A DNA stretch of 64,000 nt from Amphiplicatus sp040216495 (GTDB taxonomy: Bacteria > Pseudomonadota > Alphaproteobacteria > Caulobacterales > Parvularculaceae), in assembly GCA_040216495.1 (NCBI GenBank), contig JAVJPA010000175.1, forward strand, positions 7,664 to 71,663, in the 5' to 3' direction. Of the stretch, positions 34,021 to 43,081 are shown piece by piece. Numbering within the stretch: the stretch's first letter is position 1; each line of letters begins with the position of its first letter. Below the pieces are notes generated by a model, which was not told where the DNA came from, made no database searches, and saw only the letters and a list, made by a program, of their open reading frames with translations. Made by a program: the position numbers and the translations under genes.

Positions 34021-34026
34021 TTTCCC

Positions 34027-35295
34027 TTGCACCATTTCACTTACAAGAACGGCGTTCTCCACGCAGAGGATGCGAGCCTCGAACAGGTCGCCGCTTCGGT
34101 GGGCACGCCCTTCTACTGTTACAGCGAGGCGACGCTGCGTCGGCATGTGGGCGTTTTCCGCGACGCCTTCAACGGACTTGAAACGCTGATCGCCTATTCG
34201 GTGAAAGCCAATTCCAATATCTCTGTACTCAAAGTGCTGGCGAGCGAAGGCGCGGGCGCTGATGTCGTTTCCGGCGGCGAGCTTCGCCGCGCCCGCGCGG
34301 CGGGCATACCGGCGACGAAAATCGTCTTCTCCGGCGTCGGAAAGACGCGGGAGGAAATGGCGCTGGCCCTTGATGTGGGCATTCACCAATTCAACATCGA
34401 ATCCGCGCCGGAACTTGAGGCGCTGAACGAGGTCGCGCTGTCGAAGGGCGCGCGCGCGCACATCGCCTTCCGCGTCAACCCCGACGTCAAAGCGGGCGGC
34501 CACGAAAAAATCTCGACCGGCAAGGCTGGCGACAAGTTCGGCGTCGCCTGGGGCCGGGCGCAGGAACTCTACGCCCGCGCGGCGTCTTTGAAAGGCATCG
34601 CGGTCAAGGGCGTCGATGTGCATATCGGCTCGCAGATTTCAGATCTCGCCCCGTTCGAAGCCGCGTTCCGCAAGGTGGCGGGGCTGGTCGAAACCTTGCG
34701 CGCCGACGGCCACGCCATCGAGCGCGTCGACGTGGGCGGCGGCCTCGGCATTCCCTATGGAGACGGCATCGTCGACCCGCCGCACCCGGACGATTACGCC
34801 CGGCTCATCCGCAAGATCGCCGAACCGCTGGGCGTACAGCTCATCTGCGAGCCGGGACGGATGATCGTCGGCAATGCGGGCGTGCTCGTCGCGCGCGTCG
34901 TCTATGACAAGGACGCGGACGGGCGACGGATTCTCATTCTTGACGCCGGCATGAACGATCTGATCCGCCCCGCCCTGTACGGCTCGTTCCATGCAATCGA
35001 GCCCGTGCGCGAAGCGGAAAGCGGTGCGCCGACGGTGGAGTATGACGTTGTCGGTCCCGTCTGCGAATCGAGCGACATCTTCGCAAAAGCGCGCCCGCTG
35101 CCCGAATTGAAGTCCGGCGATCTCATCGCCTTCATGTCAGCCGGCGCCTATGGCGCGGTGCAGGGCTCGCAATACAACACCCGGCCTGCGACACCGGAAG
35201 TGCTCGCCAGCGGCGAGCGTTTCGCCATCATCCGCAGGCGCCCAAGCTTTGAAGAAATGATCGCGGGAGAGGCGGCTCCGGACTGGCTAAGCTGA
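34027..35295 (+). CDS. lysA: Diaminopimelate decarboxylase
   Basis: A 422-residue PLP enzyme of fold III. The start is TTG at 34027 (M-HHFTYKNGVLH), the only choice that gives the family N-terminus and has a ribosome site. AYSVKANSNISVLK carries the PLP lysine (K60), followed by GADVVSGGELRRA, VDVHIGSQISDL, VDVGGGLGIPY, EPGRMIVGNAGV and GPVCESSD with the catalytic cysteine. It makes lysine from meso-diaminopimelate and so controls supply between lysine and peptidoglycan. It lies downstream of argH, lptM and GFA in one probable operon. Confidence 0.96.
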   Translation: MHHFTYKNGVLHAEDASLEQVAASVGTPFYCYSEATLRRHVGVFRDAFNGLETLIAYSVKANSNISVLKVLASEGAGADVVSGGELRRARAAGIPATKIVFSGVGKTREEMALALDVGIHQFNIESAPELEALNEVALSKGARAHIAFRVNPDVKAGGHEKISTGKAGDKFGVAWGRAQELYARAASLKGIAVKGVDVHIGSQISDLAPFEAAFRKVAGLVETLRADGHAIERVDVGGGLGIPYGDGIVDPPHPDDYARLIRKIAEPLGVQLICEPGRMIVGNAGVLVARVVYDKDADGRRILILDAGMNDLIRPALYGSFHAIEPVREAESGAPTVEYDVVGPVCESSDIFAKARPLPELKSGDLIAFMSAGAYGAVQGSQYNTRPATPEVLASGERFAIIRRRPSFEEMIAGEAAPDWLS

Positions 35296-35346
35296 CGCTG
35301 CGCTGAACGCTTGCCAAGCTCTGTCCGCCCGGCACATCTTCGCCGC

Positions 35347-36282
35347 ATGACAGACGTCGATCCGAAAACCCGCATGCTGCTCGACATGATCGCCGCATTG
35401 GGCGAACCGCCGCTCAGCGAAACCAGCGTCAGTGACTTCCGCGCAAGGAGAGCGCGCGGGCGGGCATTGATCAACCCGACGTCTCCGGAGCTTCCCGTCA
35501 TTCTCGATACGCATGTCGACGGCGCCGCCGGATCATTGAAAGCGCGCATTTACGACACGCTGGAGGGAGAGCACCGCCCAACCCTGATTTACTTCCATGG
35601 CGGCGGCTTTTGTTACGGCGATCTTGATAGCCACGACCCGTTATGCCGGCGGCTTGCTGCGCATGGCGGGATGCGCGTGATCGCCGTCGATTACAGACTG
35701 GCGCCGGAAACGCCTTTTCCCGGTCCGGTCGACGACGCTATCGCAGCGCTCGAATCGATCGCGACCAAGGCGGCGCGCTATGGCGCCGATCCGGCCCGGC
35801 TCGCGATCGGCGGCGACTCCGCCGGAGCCTGCCTCTCCACCATCGCCGCAAGGCATGCGGCGCGCACGGACGGACCGGCGCTCAAGTTTCAGCTTCTGAT
35901 TTACCCCGTGGTGCAGGAAGCGCGGGCGACGCCGTCTCGGGAAAAATTCGCCGCCGGCTATTTCCTCACCAGCGAAACCATGGGTTGGTTCCGCGATCAC
36001 TATCTCGGCAAGGATTTCGACCCTTCCGACGAATGGGTATCCCCGTTGCTGTCGCCGCCGCCCGCGGGGCTTGCGCCGGCGTTGGTGATTACCGCCGGAT
36101 TCGATCCGCTGCTCGACGAGGGGCGCGACTATGCGGAAACGCTTAAGGCGGCGGGGATTCCTGTCGACTATGTCGAGTATCCCGACCAGATTCACGGTTT
36201 CTTTTCGTTCACCGCATTTTCGACCGTCGCCGAGGAAGCGATCGCCTCAGCCGCGTGCGCGACAGCGAAAGCGCTGGGATAG
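35347..36282 (+). CDS. Alpha/beta hydrolase, HSL-type esterase
   Basis: A 311-residue esterase of the hormone-sensitive-lipase group. HGGG (84-87) is the oxyanion motif and GDSAG (156-160) holds nucleophile Ser158. The acid is in ITAGFDPLLDEG and the base is the histidine of QIHGFFSF near the C-terminus. It likely hydrolyses short-chain acyl esters in the cytoplasm. The start MTDVDPK at 35347 is chosen because the 12 codons above it look non-coding. It follows lysA by 51 bases and is convergent with the DUF5658 gene. Confidence 0.88.
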   Translation: MTDVDPKTRMLLDMIAALGEPPLSETSVSDFRARRARGRALINPTSPELPVILDTHVDGAAGSLKARIYDTLEGEHRPTLIYFHGGGFCYGDLDSHDPLCRRLAAHGGMRVIAVDYRLAPETPFPGPVDDAIAALESIATKAARYGADPARLAIGGDSAGACLSTIAARHAARTDGPALKFQLLIYPVVQEARATPSREKFAAGYFLTSETMGWFRDHYLGKDFDPSDEWVSPLLSPPPAGLAPALVITAGFDPLLDEGRDYAETLKAAGIPVDYVEYPDQIHGFFSFTAFSTVAEEAIASAACATAKALG

Positions 36283-36285
36283 CGG

Positions 36286-36660
36286 CTAAAATCCGTACAC
36301 GATCTGAAGATTATTGATGACGATCCCGACGTTGAAAATGATCGCCGCGATAAAAATGCCGAGCACGACACGGTGCGGAAACCACAAGACCATAAAACTG
36401 ATGACGCCTTGAAGGAGGAGCTTCGCGGCGACCCAGCCATGGCCGATATTGTCCATCGCGGCGCGCAGAACCGGATTGACCTCTTCCGCCACGCCGGAAT
36501 GAACGCCGAGAAGCGTCGAATAAATGTCGGCGATCCCTACGAAATTGTAGAAAACAACCAGCGTCCATGCGACGAGCAGATTGACCTCGTTGAGGCGGGA
36601 TTCGGATGCGTCCTTCGAGAGCGTTTTGCGACGCTTTGAGGATATGATCGACCAGACCAA
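36286..36660 (-). CDS. DUF5658-like small membrane protein
   Basis: A 124-residue protein with about three membrane helices (27-47, 70-90 and 95-118). The pattern DIYSTLLGVHSGVAEEVNP (Asp, Thr, then Glu-x-Asn-Pro) fits the DUF5658 family, which has no known function. The only plausible start is TTG at 36660, with ACGGAGC seven bases upstream. No ATG or GTG occurs before the membrane helices. It ends three bases from the convergent esterase stop. Confidence 0.68.
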   Translation of the reverse strand: MVWSIISSKRRKTLSKDASESRLNEVNLLVAWTLVVFYNFVGIADIYSTLLGVHSGVAEEVNPVLRAAMDNIGHGWVAAKLLLQGVISFMVLWFPHRVVLGIFIAAIIFNVGIVINNLQIVYGF

Positions 36661-36776
36661 GCCGGCGCTCCGTTAACTTTGCCCCGCCCGGCTTGCGCCC
36701 TGACGGGGTTTACTCACGATAAAGCGCGGCCCGGCCAATCGACGGGCGGCGGCGTCCGCGATAGATTGCAAAAAGT

Positions 36777-39224
36777 ATGACGATCGAGTTGAGACAGCCC
36801 GGCCCCGGAAGCAAGGGGCGCGAGGGCGAAAAATCGCGAACGCGCCCAGGCCCGCTGGCGGTGCGCGCTGCGCGGGCCGTCCTGTTCTGGGAAAGGCTGT
36901 GGCCGGCCCTTCTCCCCGCGCTGGCGCCCGGATTCATCATCCTCATTCTGGCGCTTTTCGGCGTTTTCGCTGCTGTCCCGTCCTGGCTGCACTGGCTCGC
37001 TTTAGCCGCCGCCGGCGCCGTAACCGTCGGGGCGACGATTCGCTATGGGCGCGAAGCCTCTCTCCCCACCCGTCGGGAGGCGCTCGAACGGCTGGAACGC
37101 GACGGCGCAGTCGCGCATGCGCCGCTCCAGGCGCTCGAAGACCGCCCCTTCGGCGCTGGCGCTCAGGAAAGCCCGCTCTGGCGCGCGCATCTTCAGGATA
37201 TGGCGCGGCGCGCGAAGCTGGCGCGGCTGCGCGCGCCGCGCGCCACCGCCGACGATCGCGACCCCCACGCGCTGCGCTTCGCCGCAATCGGCCTTTTCAT
37301 CGTCGCCCTCGTCGTCGCCGGCCCCGACCGCGACGCACGGCTGGCGAGCGCTCTCACGCCGAACGCCGCGTTCAAGGGCGGCGGCGCAGTCGCCGATCTG
37401 TGGATCGAGCCGCCGCCCTACACCGGCAAGGCGCCCATTTTTCTCCTGCGCTCCGGCGGCGCCGTCTCCGGCTCGCGCGCGCAGATCGATGCGCCGGAAG
37501 GCTCCAAGGTCATTGCGACCGCGGCTGACCTGCGCGGCGTGCGCCTCAGCATCACTACTTCCGACGAAGAGACGAAAGCCGTCGCAGCTGACGGCCAGCT
37601 CCGCCTTCCACTCAAAAGCGGCCTCGTCCGCATGCGGATCGGCGGCGCGGAAGGACGCTGGCCGGTGGCTGTCATCGCTGACACGCCGCCCCTGGCGCGC
37701 TTTATCGAGCCGCCGGCGACGACCGACGACGCGCGCCTCGCCATCGCAGTCGCGGTGGAGGACGATTACGGAATCGCGAGCGCCTCGCTGCGATTGAAGC
37801 TCGATCCGGATCAGCCCCGCCCGCTCGATGCGCCGGCGCTCGACGAAGCCTCCATCCGCGCGGAGCGGGTGATCGAACTGGACGGCCTGGCCGGCGAGAC
37901 CGGCGAACGCCGGTTCGATCTCGATTTGCAGGCGGACCCGTGGGCGGGATTGAAGGTTATCGGCCGTCTCGTCGTCCGCGACGGCGCGGGCAAGGAAGGC
38001 GCGACAGAAGAAGCGGCGTTCGCCTTGCCGGCGCGGCCATTCTTCAATCCGCTCGCGCGCGCGGTCGTCGAGCAACGCCAAACTCTCGCCGTGGCCCCGG
38101 CCGAGTGGCACCGCGCCGGACGCTCGTTCGACGCGCTGACGCTCGCGCCTGAAGCCTTCTACGAGCGGCCGACCGACTATCTCCTTGTACGGACCGCCTT
38201 CTGGCGAGTGATGCGTCAGGGCGGAAAAGACTTCTCCAAAACCGTTTCTGAATTCTGGCCCCTCGCTCTCCAACTCGAAGACGAGGCGCTTGAGCTGGCG
38301 CGCCGCCGTCTTGAAGCCGCGCAAGACGCGCTTAGGCAAGCGCTGGAACGCGGCGCAAGCGACAGCGAAGTGTCGCGCCTTGTCGAGGAACTGCGCGAGG
38401 CGATGCGGCAGTATCTGCAGGCGCTCGCCGAATCCGGGCAAAGCATGGCGGAAGGGGAAGGCGGTCAGGGTCAATCTCTGAACGAAAGCGATCTTGAACA
38501 GATGCTCGATTCGATCCGCGACCTTTCCCAGTCCGGCGCGCAGAACGCCGCCCGTCAGGCGCTCAGCGATCTTGAAAACCTGCTCAACAATCTGCGCCTC
38601 TCGTCACGCGGCGGCGGCCAGGGTCAAAATCCGGGACAGCAGGGTCAGGGACAATCCGGGCAAGGCGGTCCGGCTGGCGCGGCCGGCGATCTCATCGGCC
38701 GCCAGCGCGACCTCGCCAACCGTTCGTTTGAACGCAGCGGCGAGCCGGGCGCGACAGGCGACGATCTTGCACGAGAAGAAGGCGCGCTGTCGGACGATTT
38801 GAGAAACCTTCTCGACCAGCTTCGCGCCGGCGAGAGCGATCCGGGTGGCGAAGCGTCGAGCGCTCTTGGCGAAGCGCTAACGGAAATGGGCCGCGCCGAA
38901 GAAGCGCTCGAAGGCGGCGATTTCGGCGCCGCCAATACCGCCATGGAGCGCGCCATTGCGGGCCTGCGCGACGGCGCCGAAGCGCTGGCGCAGGAAGAAG
39001 CAAGGCAAGCGCGCGAAGGGCGCGGCGAAGGACAGTCCGGACCCGCCGTCGATCCGCTCGGACGCCCGATCGGCGACGCAGCGAGCGGCGGCGTCGATGT
39101 GCCAGAAGGTCTCGAAGGGCAGCGCGCACGCGACGTTCTCAACGAATTGCGGCGAAGACTGTCCGACGGCAAACGCAGCGAAGAAGAGATCGAATATCTG
39201 GAGCGCTTGCTGGAGAGGTTTTAG
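36777..39224 (+). CDS. TIGR02302 / DUF4175 membrane protein
   Basis: An 815-residue protein. Helices near 48-68, 70-88 and 165-185 anchor it, and a long periplasmic or cytoplasmic body follows. ADLWIEPPPYTGKAPIFLL is the hallmark of the TIGR02302 family, which is found in alphaproteobacteria next to lysA, as here. Residues about 500-545 are a helical, charged segment. Residues about 615-645 are rich in Gly, Gln and Ser, and the C-terminus is acidic and helical. Function is unknown. The helix pair and coiled regions suggest a scaffold in the envelope. It is divergent from the DUF5658 gene. Confidence 0.87.
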   Translation: MTIELRQPGPGSKGREGEKSRTRPGPLAVRAARAVLFWERLWPALLPALAPGFIILILALFGVFAAVPSWLHWLALAAAGAVTVGATIRYGREASLPTRREALERLERDGAVAHAPLQALEDRPFGAGAQESPLWRAHLQDMARRAKLARLRAPRATADDRDPHALRFAAIGLFIVALVVAGPDRDARLASALTPNAAFKGGGAVADLWIEPPPYTGKAPIFLLRSGGAVSGSRAQIDAPEGSKVIATAADLRGVRLSITTSDEETKAVAADGQLRLPLKSGLVRMRIGGAEGRWPVAVIADTPPLARFIEPPATTDDARLAIAVAVEDDYGIASASLRLKLDPDQPRPLDAPALDEASIRAERVIELDGLAGETGERRFDLDLQADPWAGLKVIGRLVVRDGAGKEGATEEAAFALPARPFFNPLARAVVEQRQTLAVAPAEWHRAGRSFDALTLAPEAFYERPTDYLLVRTAFWRVMRQGGKDFSKTVSEFWPLALQLEDEALELARRRLEAAQDALRQALERGASDSEVSRLVEELREAMRQYLQALAESGQSMAEGEGGQGQSLNESDLEQMLDSIRDLSQSGAQNAARQALSDLENLLNNLRLSSRGGGQGQNPGQQGQGQSGQGGPAGAAGDLIGRQRDLANRSFERSGEPGATGDDLAREEGALSDDLRNLLDQLRAGESDPGGEASSALGEALTEMGRAEEALEGGDFGAANTAMERAIAGLRDGAEALAQEEARQAREGRGEGQSGPAVDPLGRPIGDAASGGVDVPEGLEGQRARDVLNELRRRLSDGKRSEEEIEYLERLLERF

Positions 39225-39279
39225 CCCGAAAAATCCGAGACAGCGCACTTCCTTTCTCTACTGAACATCTCCCCGTCGG

Positions 39280-39792
39280 TCACGCCGCCCCGATAAACGG
39301 CACGCCCCGCTTGCGTCCGTCATCATCCATGCCGTAGCCGATCAGAAAATCGTCGGCGCCGGCTTCAAAGCCGACATAGTCGGCGGCGATATCGACGCTG
39401 TGCCCGGTCGCCTTGCGCACCAGCACGCACAATTTGGCCTCGCGCGCGCCGCGCGCAAGCACCATCTCCCGCGCGAAGTGCAGACTGCGGCCCGTGTCGA
39501 GCACATCATCGACCAGCAGCACCGAACGGCCCTGCAACTCGACGCTGAAATCCTTGAGCAGCGTCACGACGCCGCTGGACGCGCGCGCGCCGCCATAGCT
39601 CGACAATTGCACAAAATCGACAAGCGGGTCGGCGCCGCGCGCATGGAGCGCGCGCAACAGGTCGGCCGCGAAAATGAACGCGCCGGTCAATACCGGCGCC
39701 ATCAGGAAATCTTTCGGCAGGTCGCCGGCGATCGTGTCGGCGAGCGCATCGATGCGAGCCCTCACCTCTGTTTCGCTGTAGAGCGTGCGCAT
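39280..39792 (-). CDS. hpt: Hypoxanthine phosphoribosyltransferase
   Basis: A 170-residue PRTase. VLLVDDVLDTGRSL (91-104) is the PRPP-binding loop, VLTGAFIFAADLLR contains the first loop, and YVGFEAGADDFLIGYGMD is the hypoxanthine/guanine-type C-terminal block. It salvages hypoxanthine to IMP, and perhaps guanine to GMP. It is a single gene on the minus strand, 69 bases downstream of the zinc-ribbon gene. Confidence 0.92.
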   Translation of the reverse strand: MRTLYSETEVRARIDALADTIAGDLPKDFLMAPVLTGAFIFAADLLRALHARGADPLVDFVQLSSYGGARASSGVVTLLKDFSVELQGRSVLLVDDVLDTGRSLHFAREMVLARGAREAKLCVLVRKATGHSVDIAADYVGFEAGADDFLIGYGMDDDGRKRGVPFIGAA

Positions 39793-39861
39793 GATCGGCC
39801 CCTCGCAGTCTGATTGGCGAGTTTAGCGCGCTTTGCGGCGCGGTCGAGCAAGGAGTAGGAA

Positions 39862-41253
39862 TTAGTTGGCGCGGCGGCGGATAATATCGCCGATGCGCGC
39901 CTGTCCTGCCGCGTCTGGCGCAAAGGAAAGCGCCACTTCGACCACGCCTTCGGGCGCAGGCGCCCGCGTGACGAAGTCGGCGCTTGCGCCCTTGCCGATC
40001 TCAGCAGCGTCGAGGGCGAACGTCCAGCGCGCCAGAAGCTCGCCTTTGGGTCCGAGCGCTTCGGCCTGCATCAACGGCGCGGGCACGCCTGCACTGCTGT
40101 CGTTCCTCAAAACGCCGGTGATCTCGATGGTGGGGCCGCCGGTGGACATGGCGAAACGGTGCGCGACCTGCTCGATCCTGAGCCCGTGCGGGTTTGCTTC
40201 GATTCCGATCACCGCATAGGCGCCTGCCGCCTTCGGCCACAAGGCGACGATGTCGTTGCGGTAGGCGTAGGCGACGAAGCATGTTGCGGCGACAATGCCG
40301 ATCCATACCGACCAGCCGAGCGCCCGCAGCGGCGTCATGCGATTCTTTTCACGCGCCTCTGCGCGTCGGCGCGCTTTGCGAATGGCGCGCTCAAGCTCTT
40401 TGGGCTGTACGCGCAGCGCGGCGAAGAATTCGTCATTGAACAAGCGTTCAGCAACCGGCTCCAGATCCTCGATCCGCGCCAACGCCGTGGCGCGGCGACG
40501 TTCGGCGCGCAGGCGTCTGCCGAATCCGCGTTCCGTATCCGCATCCTCTCCATCGACATCTTCGAAATCGGCGTCGACGATCACCGCCTCTGCCGGGTTC
40601 GGCGCATCGTTGCGCGCTGAATCGACAAAGCGCAGCCCCTCGTCACGCAAGCTGCGGTCATCGCGACTGTTGCGATTTTCACCGCGGCTGGTTCGATCAT
40701 CGCCATCGCGCGCATACCGGGAAGGCTTCTCCGTCGTTTTTTCAGGCGTCCTTGCGAACAGGCGGTCGTCCTCATCGTCTTCCGGTTCCGGAATGCGGGA
40801 CGAGGCGCTGCGTAGATCTTCCGGACGCGGTTCGTCGTGGCGATCGAAAAATCCGCGCCAGTCCGGGTCTCCTTTACCGGCGACGGATGTTTGCGGCCCC
40901 TTGTGTCCCTGCTCGGAGCGACGGCGCTCTGTCTCTTCAGGAACTGGCGTCTCGCGCGCTGCGGCGATGCGCTCAGCGCCTCGCCCGAACAGCCGCTCGT
41001 CGTCTTTGCGGCGGTCTCTTTGGCGCTCTGAAACCTCAGAATCACAGTATCCGGCATTGTCGGATGAGCGATCTGCGGTCTCCTCGCGCGGCTTGCCGGG
41101 CCTCCGGACAGTCATTAACTCCTCAACCGGCGACGGCGCCGGCACAAACCAGCTTTCGCCGCACGCCGCGCACCGGACCGAGCGGCCATCAGGGTGGAAG
41201 CGCTCGTCGTCCACATCGTACCGCGTGGCGCATTCTGGGCAGGTGATTATCAT
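39862..41253 (-). CDS. MJ0042-type zinc-ribbon membrane protein
   Basis: A 463-residue protein. MIITCPECATRYDV opens an MJ0042 zinc ribbon with ligands Cys5, Cys8, Cys28 and Cys31. Residues about 45-270 are highly charged and Arg/Glu/Asp-rich, likely disordered. A single membrane helix lies at about 313-332 (WSVWIGIVAATCFVAYAY). The C-terminal part (about 345-460) resembles the DUF3426-type beta domain, with GVLRNDSSAGVPAPLMQAEA. So a cytoplasmic zinc end is joined to a periplasmic end. It is divergent from ftsE, the usual place for this gene in alphaproteobacteria. Function unknown. Confidence 0.82.
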   Translation of the reverse strand: MIITCPECATRYDVDDERFHPDGRSVRCAACGESWFVPAPSPVEELMTVRRPGKPREETADRSSDNAGYCDSEVSERQRDRRKDDERLFGRGAERIAAARETPVPEETERRRSEQGHKGPQTSVAGKGDPDWRGFFDRHDEPRPEDLRSASSRIPEPEDDEDDRLFARTPEKTTEKPSRYARDGDDRTSRGENRNSRDDRSLRDEGLRFVDSARNDAPNPAEAVIVDADFEDVDGEDADTERGFGRRLRAERRRATALARIEDLEPVAERLFNDEFFAALRVQPKELERAIRKARRRAEAREKNRMTPLRALGWSVWIGIVAATCFVAYAYRNDIVALWPKAAGAYAVIGIEANPHGLRIEQVAHRFAMSTGGPTIEITGVLRNDSSAGVPAPLMQAEALGPKGELLARWTFALDAAEIGKGASADFVTRAPAPEGVVEVALSFAPDAAGQARIGDIIRRRAN

Positions 41254-41330
41254 GGCCGGGCAGAATCAGGGTTTTGCTGGGCTGAAAGCGCGCTGTGCCG
41301 CTGGCCGCATCCCGCAATGGAGCGCCGAAC

Positions 41331-42023
41331 GTGATCGTCGGCTTTGAAAATGTCGGCCTCGCCTATGAGGGGCAGCCTGAGATCCTCGCCGATCTCGAGT
41401 TCACCCTGGGCGAAGGCGAGTTCCGGTTTCTCACGGGCCCCTCCGGAGCTGGAAAAACCTCGCTTTTGAAGCTGATCTATCTGGCGCACCGACCGACCCG
41501 CGGGCGGCTCACCCTGTTCGGCGAAGACGTGACGAGCGCTCCGCGCGAGGCGCTGCCTGCGCTGCGCCGCCGCATCGGCGTCGTCTTTCAGGAGTTCCGT
41601 CTCCTCGACCACCTGACCGCCTTCGAAAACGTCGCGTTGCCGATGAAAGTCGCCGGCGTTAACCAAAATCAATATCGGGAAGACGTAAGGGAACTCTTAA
41701 ATTGGGTCGGGCTTGGAGACCGCATAAACGCTCGCCCGCCGACCCTTTCCGGCGGGGAGAAGCAGCGCGTGGCGCTGGCCCGGGCGCTGGTGACGAAACC
41801 CGACCTGATCCTCGCCGACGAGCCGACGGGCAACGTCGATCCGGTGATGGGCGAGAAGATCATGAAACTCTTCGTCGAGTTGAATAAGCTTGGCGCCGCG
41901 GTGATCGTCGCGACCCATGACCTTTCGTTGATCTCCGCCCTCGACAAGCCGACCGTGGTGCTTCGCGAAGGCCGGCTTTCTCCCGATGGGAGCGAACCGC
42001 AACGCAAGACAGCGCGCCGATGA
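41331..42023 (+). CDS. ftsE: Cell-division ABC transporter ATPase FtsE
   Basis: A 230-residue ABC ATPase. Walker A is GPSGAGKT (36-43), the Q-loop FQEFRLL is present, the signature is LSGGEKQRVALARAL, and Walker B is LILADEPTGNVD. FENVGLAYEG and the LLDHLTAFENVALP segment are typical FtsE. The GTG at 41331 has GGAG eight bases upstream. A TTG-type start at 41295 is less likely. FtsE with FtsX regulates periplasmic cell-wall hydrolases through EnvC-like partners, and one such partner is encoded at 53653. The stop overlaps ftsX by four bases (ATGA). Confidence 0.95.
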   Translation: MIVGFENVGLAYEGQPEILADLEFTLGEGEFRFLTGPSGAGKTSLLKLIYLAHRPTRGRLTLFGEDVTSAPREALPALRRRIGVVFQEFRLLDHLTAFENVALPMKVAGVNQNQYREDVRELLNWVGLGDRINARPPTLSGGEKQRVALARALVTKPDLILADEPTGNVDPVMGEKIMKLFVELNKLGAAVIVATHDLSLISALDKPTVVLREGRLSPDGSEPQRKTARR

Positions 42024-42985
42024 GCGACACGAAACTTATCGCGGAACGTTTCGCCAACGACGGCGGCGGAGAAGAAAGCCCGCCTGCGCCGGGGCTCTTC
42101 CGCAGAATGCGCGCAGAACCCCTGTTGCCCGAAGCCGGCGCCGGCGGCGCGCCGTTGACGGCCGTCATCGCCGTCATGTCGTTTCTTGCAGCGCTGGCGC
42201 TCGCTGCTTTCATCATCATAGCGAGCGCGGCCGGCGCGTGGACGAGCGAGCTCAGAAGCGCGCTGACCGTTCAAATAAAAGGCGCCGACGCCGCGACCAT
42301 CGTCTCGCTGACGCAAGCGGCGATGGAAGTGCTTAACTCCACGGAAGGCGTCGTTGAAGCGCGCGCGCTCAGTCCCGAAGAATCCGCCAAACTGCTCGAA
42401 CCGTGGCTTGGGAAGGGCAATGTCAGCGCCTATCTCAACATTCCCGCAATTATCGAAGTGCAAATCACCGACGATCTGCGCCGCGATATCGGGCTGCTGC
42501 GCACACGTCTCGACGCGGCCGCGCCCGGCGCCGTCATCGACGATCACGGCGAATGGCACCAACGATTGGCGACGGCGGCGCGCTCGGGTCAGGCGCTCGC
42601 TTTCGCCGTCTTCGTGCTCATCATGGGAGCGGCCTTCGCAATTTCGATGTTCGCGGCAAGGGCGGGGCTGGCGGCGAACAGCGAGATCGTCTCCCTCCTA
42701 CACCTTGTCGGCGCAACGGACGACTTCATCGCCGGTCAGGTGCAGCGGCGTTTTCTGGTTCTGGGCGTTCGCGGGTCGCTGACCGGCCTGCTCGGCGCCC
42801 TGCTCGCGCTCGGGCTCGCCGCGCTGGCGCTGAGAGCGAGCGGCGGGGCGGCCGATTTCCTGCCCGAGCTGAAACTGGGGCCGAGCCTCGTTTTGCCGCT
42901 TCTGGTTGTTCCCTTCGCGCTTTGTCTCGTCACGGCGGCGACCGCGCGAACCACTGTCCTGCGAACTCTCGCCAAGGAGCTCTGA
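42020..42985 (+). CDS. ftsX: Cell-division transporter permease FtsX
   Basis: A 321-residue permease. There are four membrane helices: about 48-70, then after a periplasmic loop about 190-210, 250-275 and 290-312. The loop between helices one and two (about 75-185) is the domain that binds murein-hydrolase activators. SLLHLVGATDDFIAGQVQRR is the conserved FtsX coupling segment, as in SLxHLxGAxDxFI of the family. It is translationally coupled to ftsE. Confidence 0.93.
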   Translation: MSDTKLIAERFANDGGGEESPPAPGLFRRMRAEPLLPEAGAGGAPLTAVIAVMSFLAALALAAFIIIASAAGAWTSELRSALTVQIKGADAATIVSLTQAAMEVLNSTEGVVEARALSPEESAKLLEPWLGKGNVSAYLNIPAIIEVQITDDLRRDIGLLRTRLDAAAPGAVIDDHGEWHQRLATAARSGQALAFAVFVLIMGAAFAISMFAARAGLAANSEIVSLLHLVGATDDFIAGQVQRRFLVLGVRGSLTGLLGALLALGLAALALRASGGAADFLPELKLGPSLVLPLLVVPFALCLVTAATARTTVLRTLAKEL

Positions 42986-43067
42986 ACCCTTCTCCCTTGC
43001 ATCCTTGGGCCGACTGGACCCCCTTCGGGAAATCCGGCTATCGTCACTACTCGGGGGCTGCGGGCGT

Positions 43068-43074
43068 GGAGGGA
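43068..43074 (+). promoter_or_regulatory. Shine-Dalgarno deciding a TTG start
   Basis: GGAGGGA lies seven bases before the TTG at 43082, which starts the YdcF-like gene. No in-frame ATG or GTG lies nearby, so the TTG is well supported. Confidence 0.7.
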
Positions 43075-43081
43075 TACGGTT

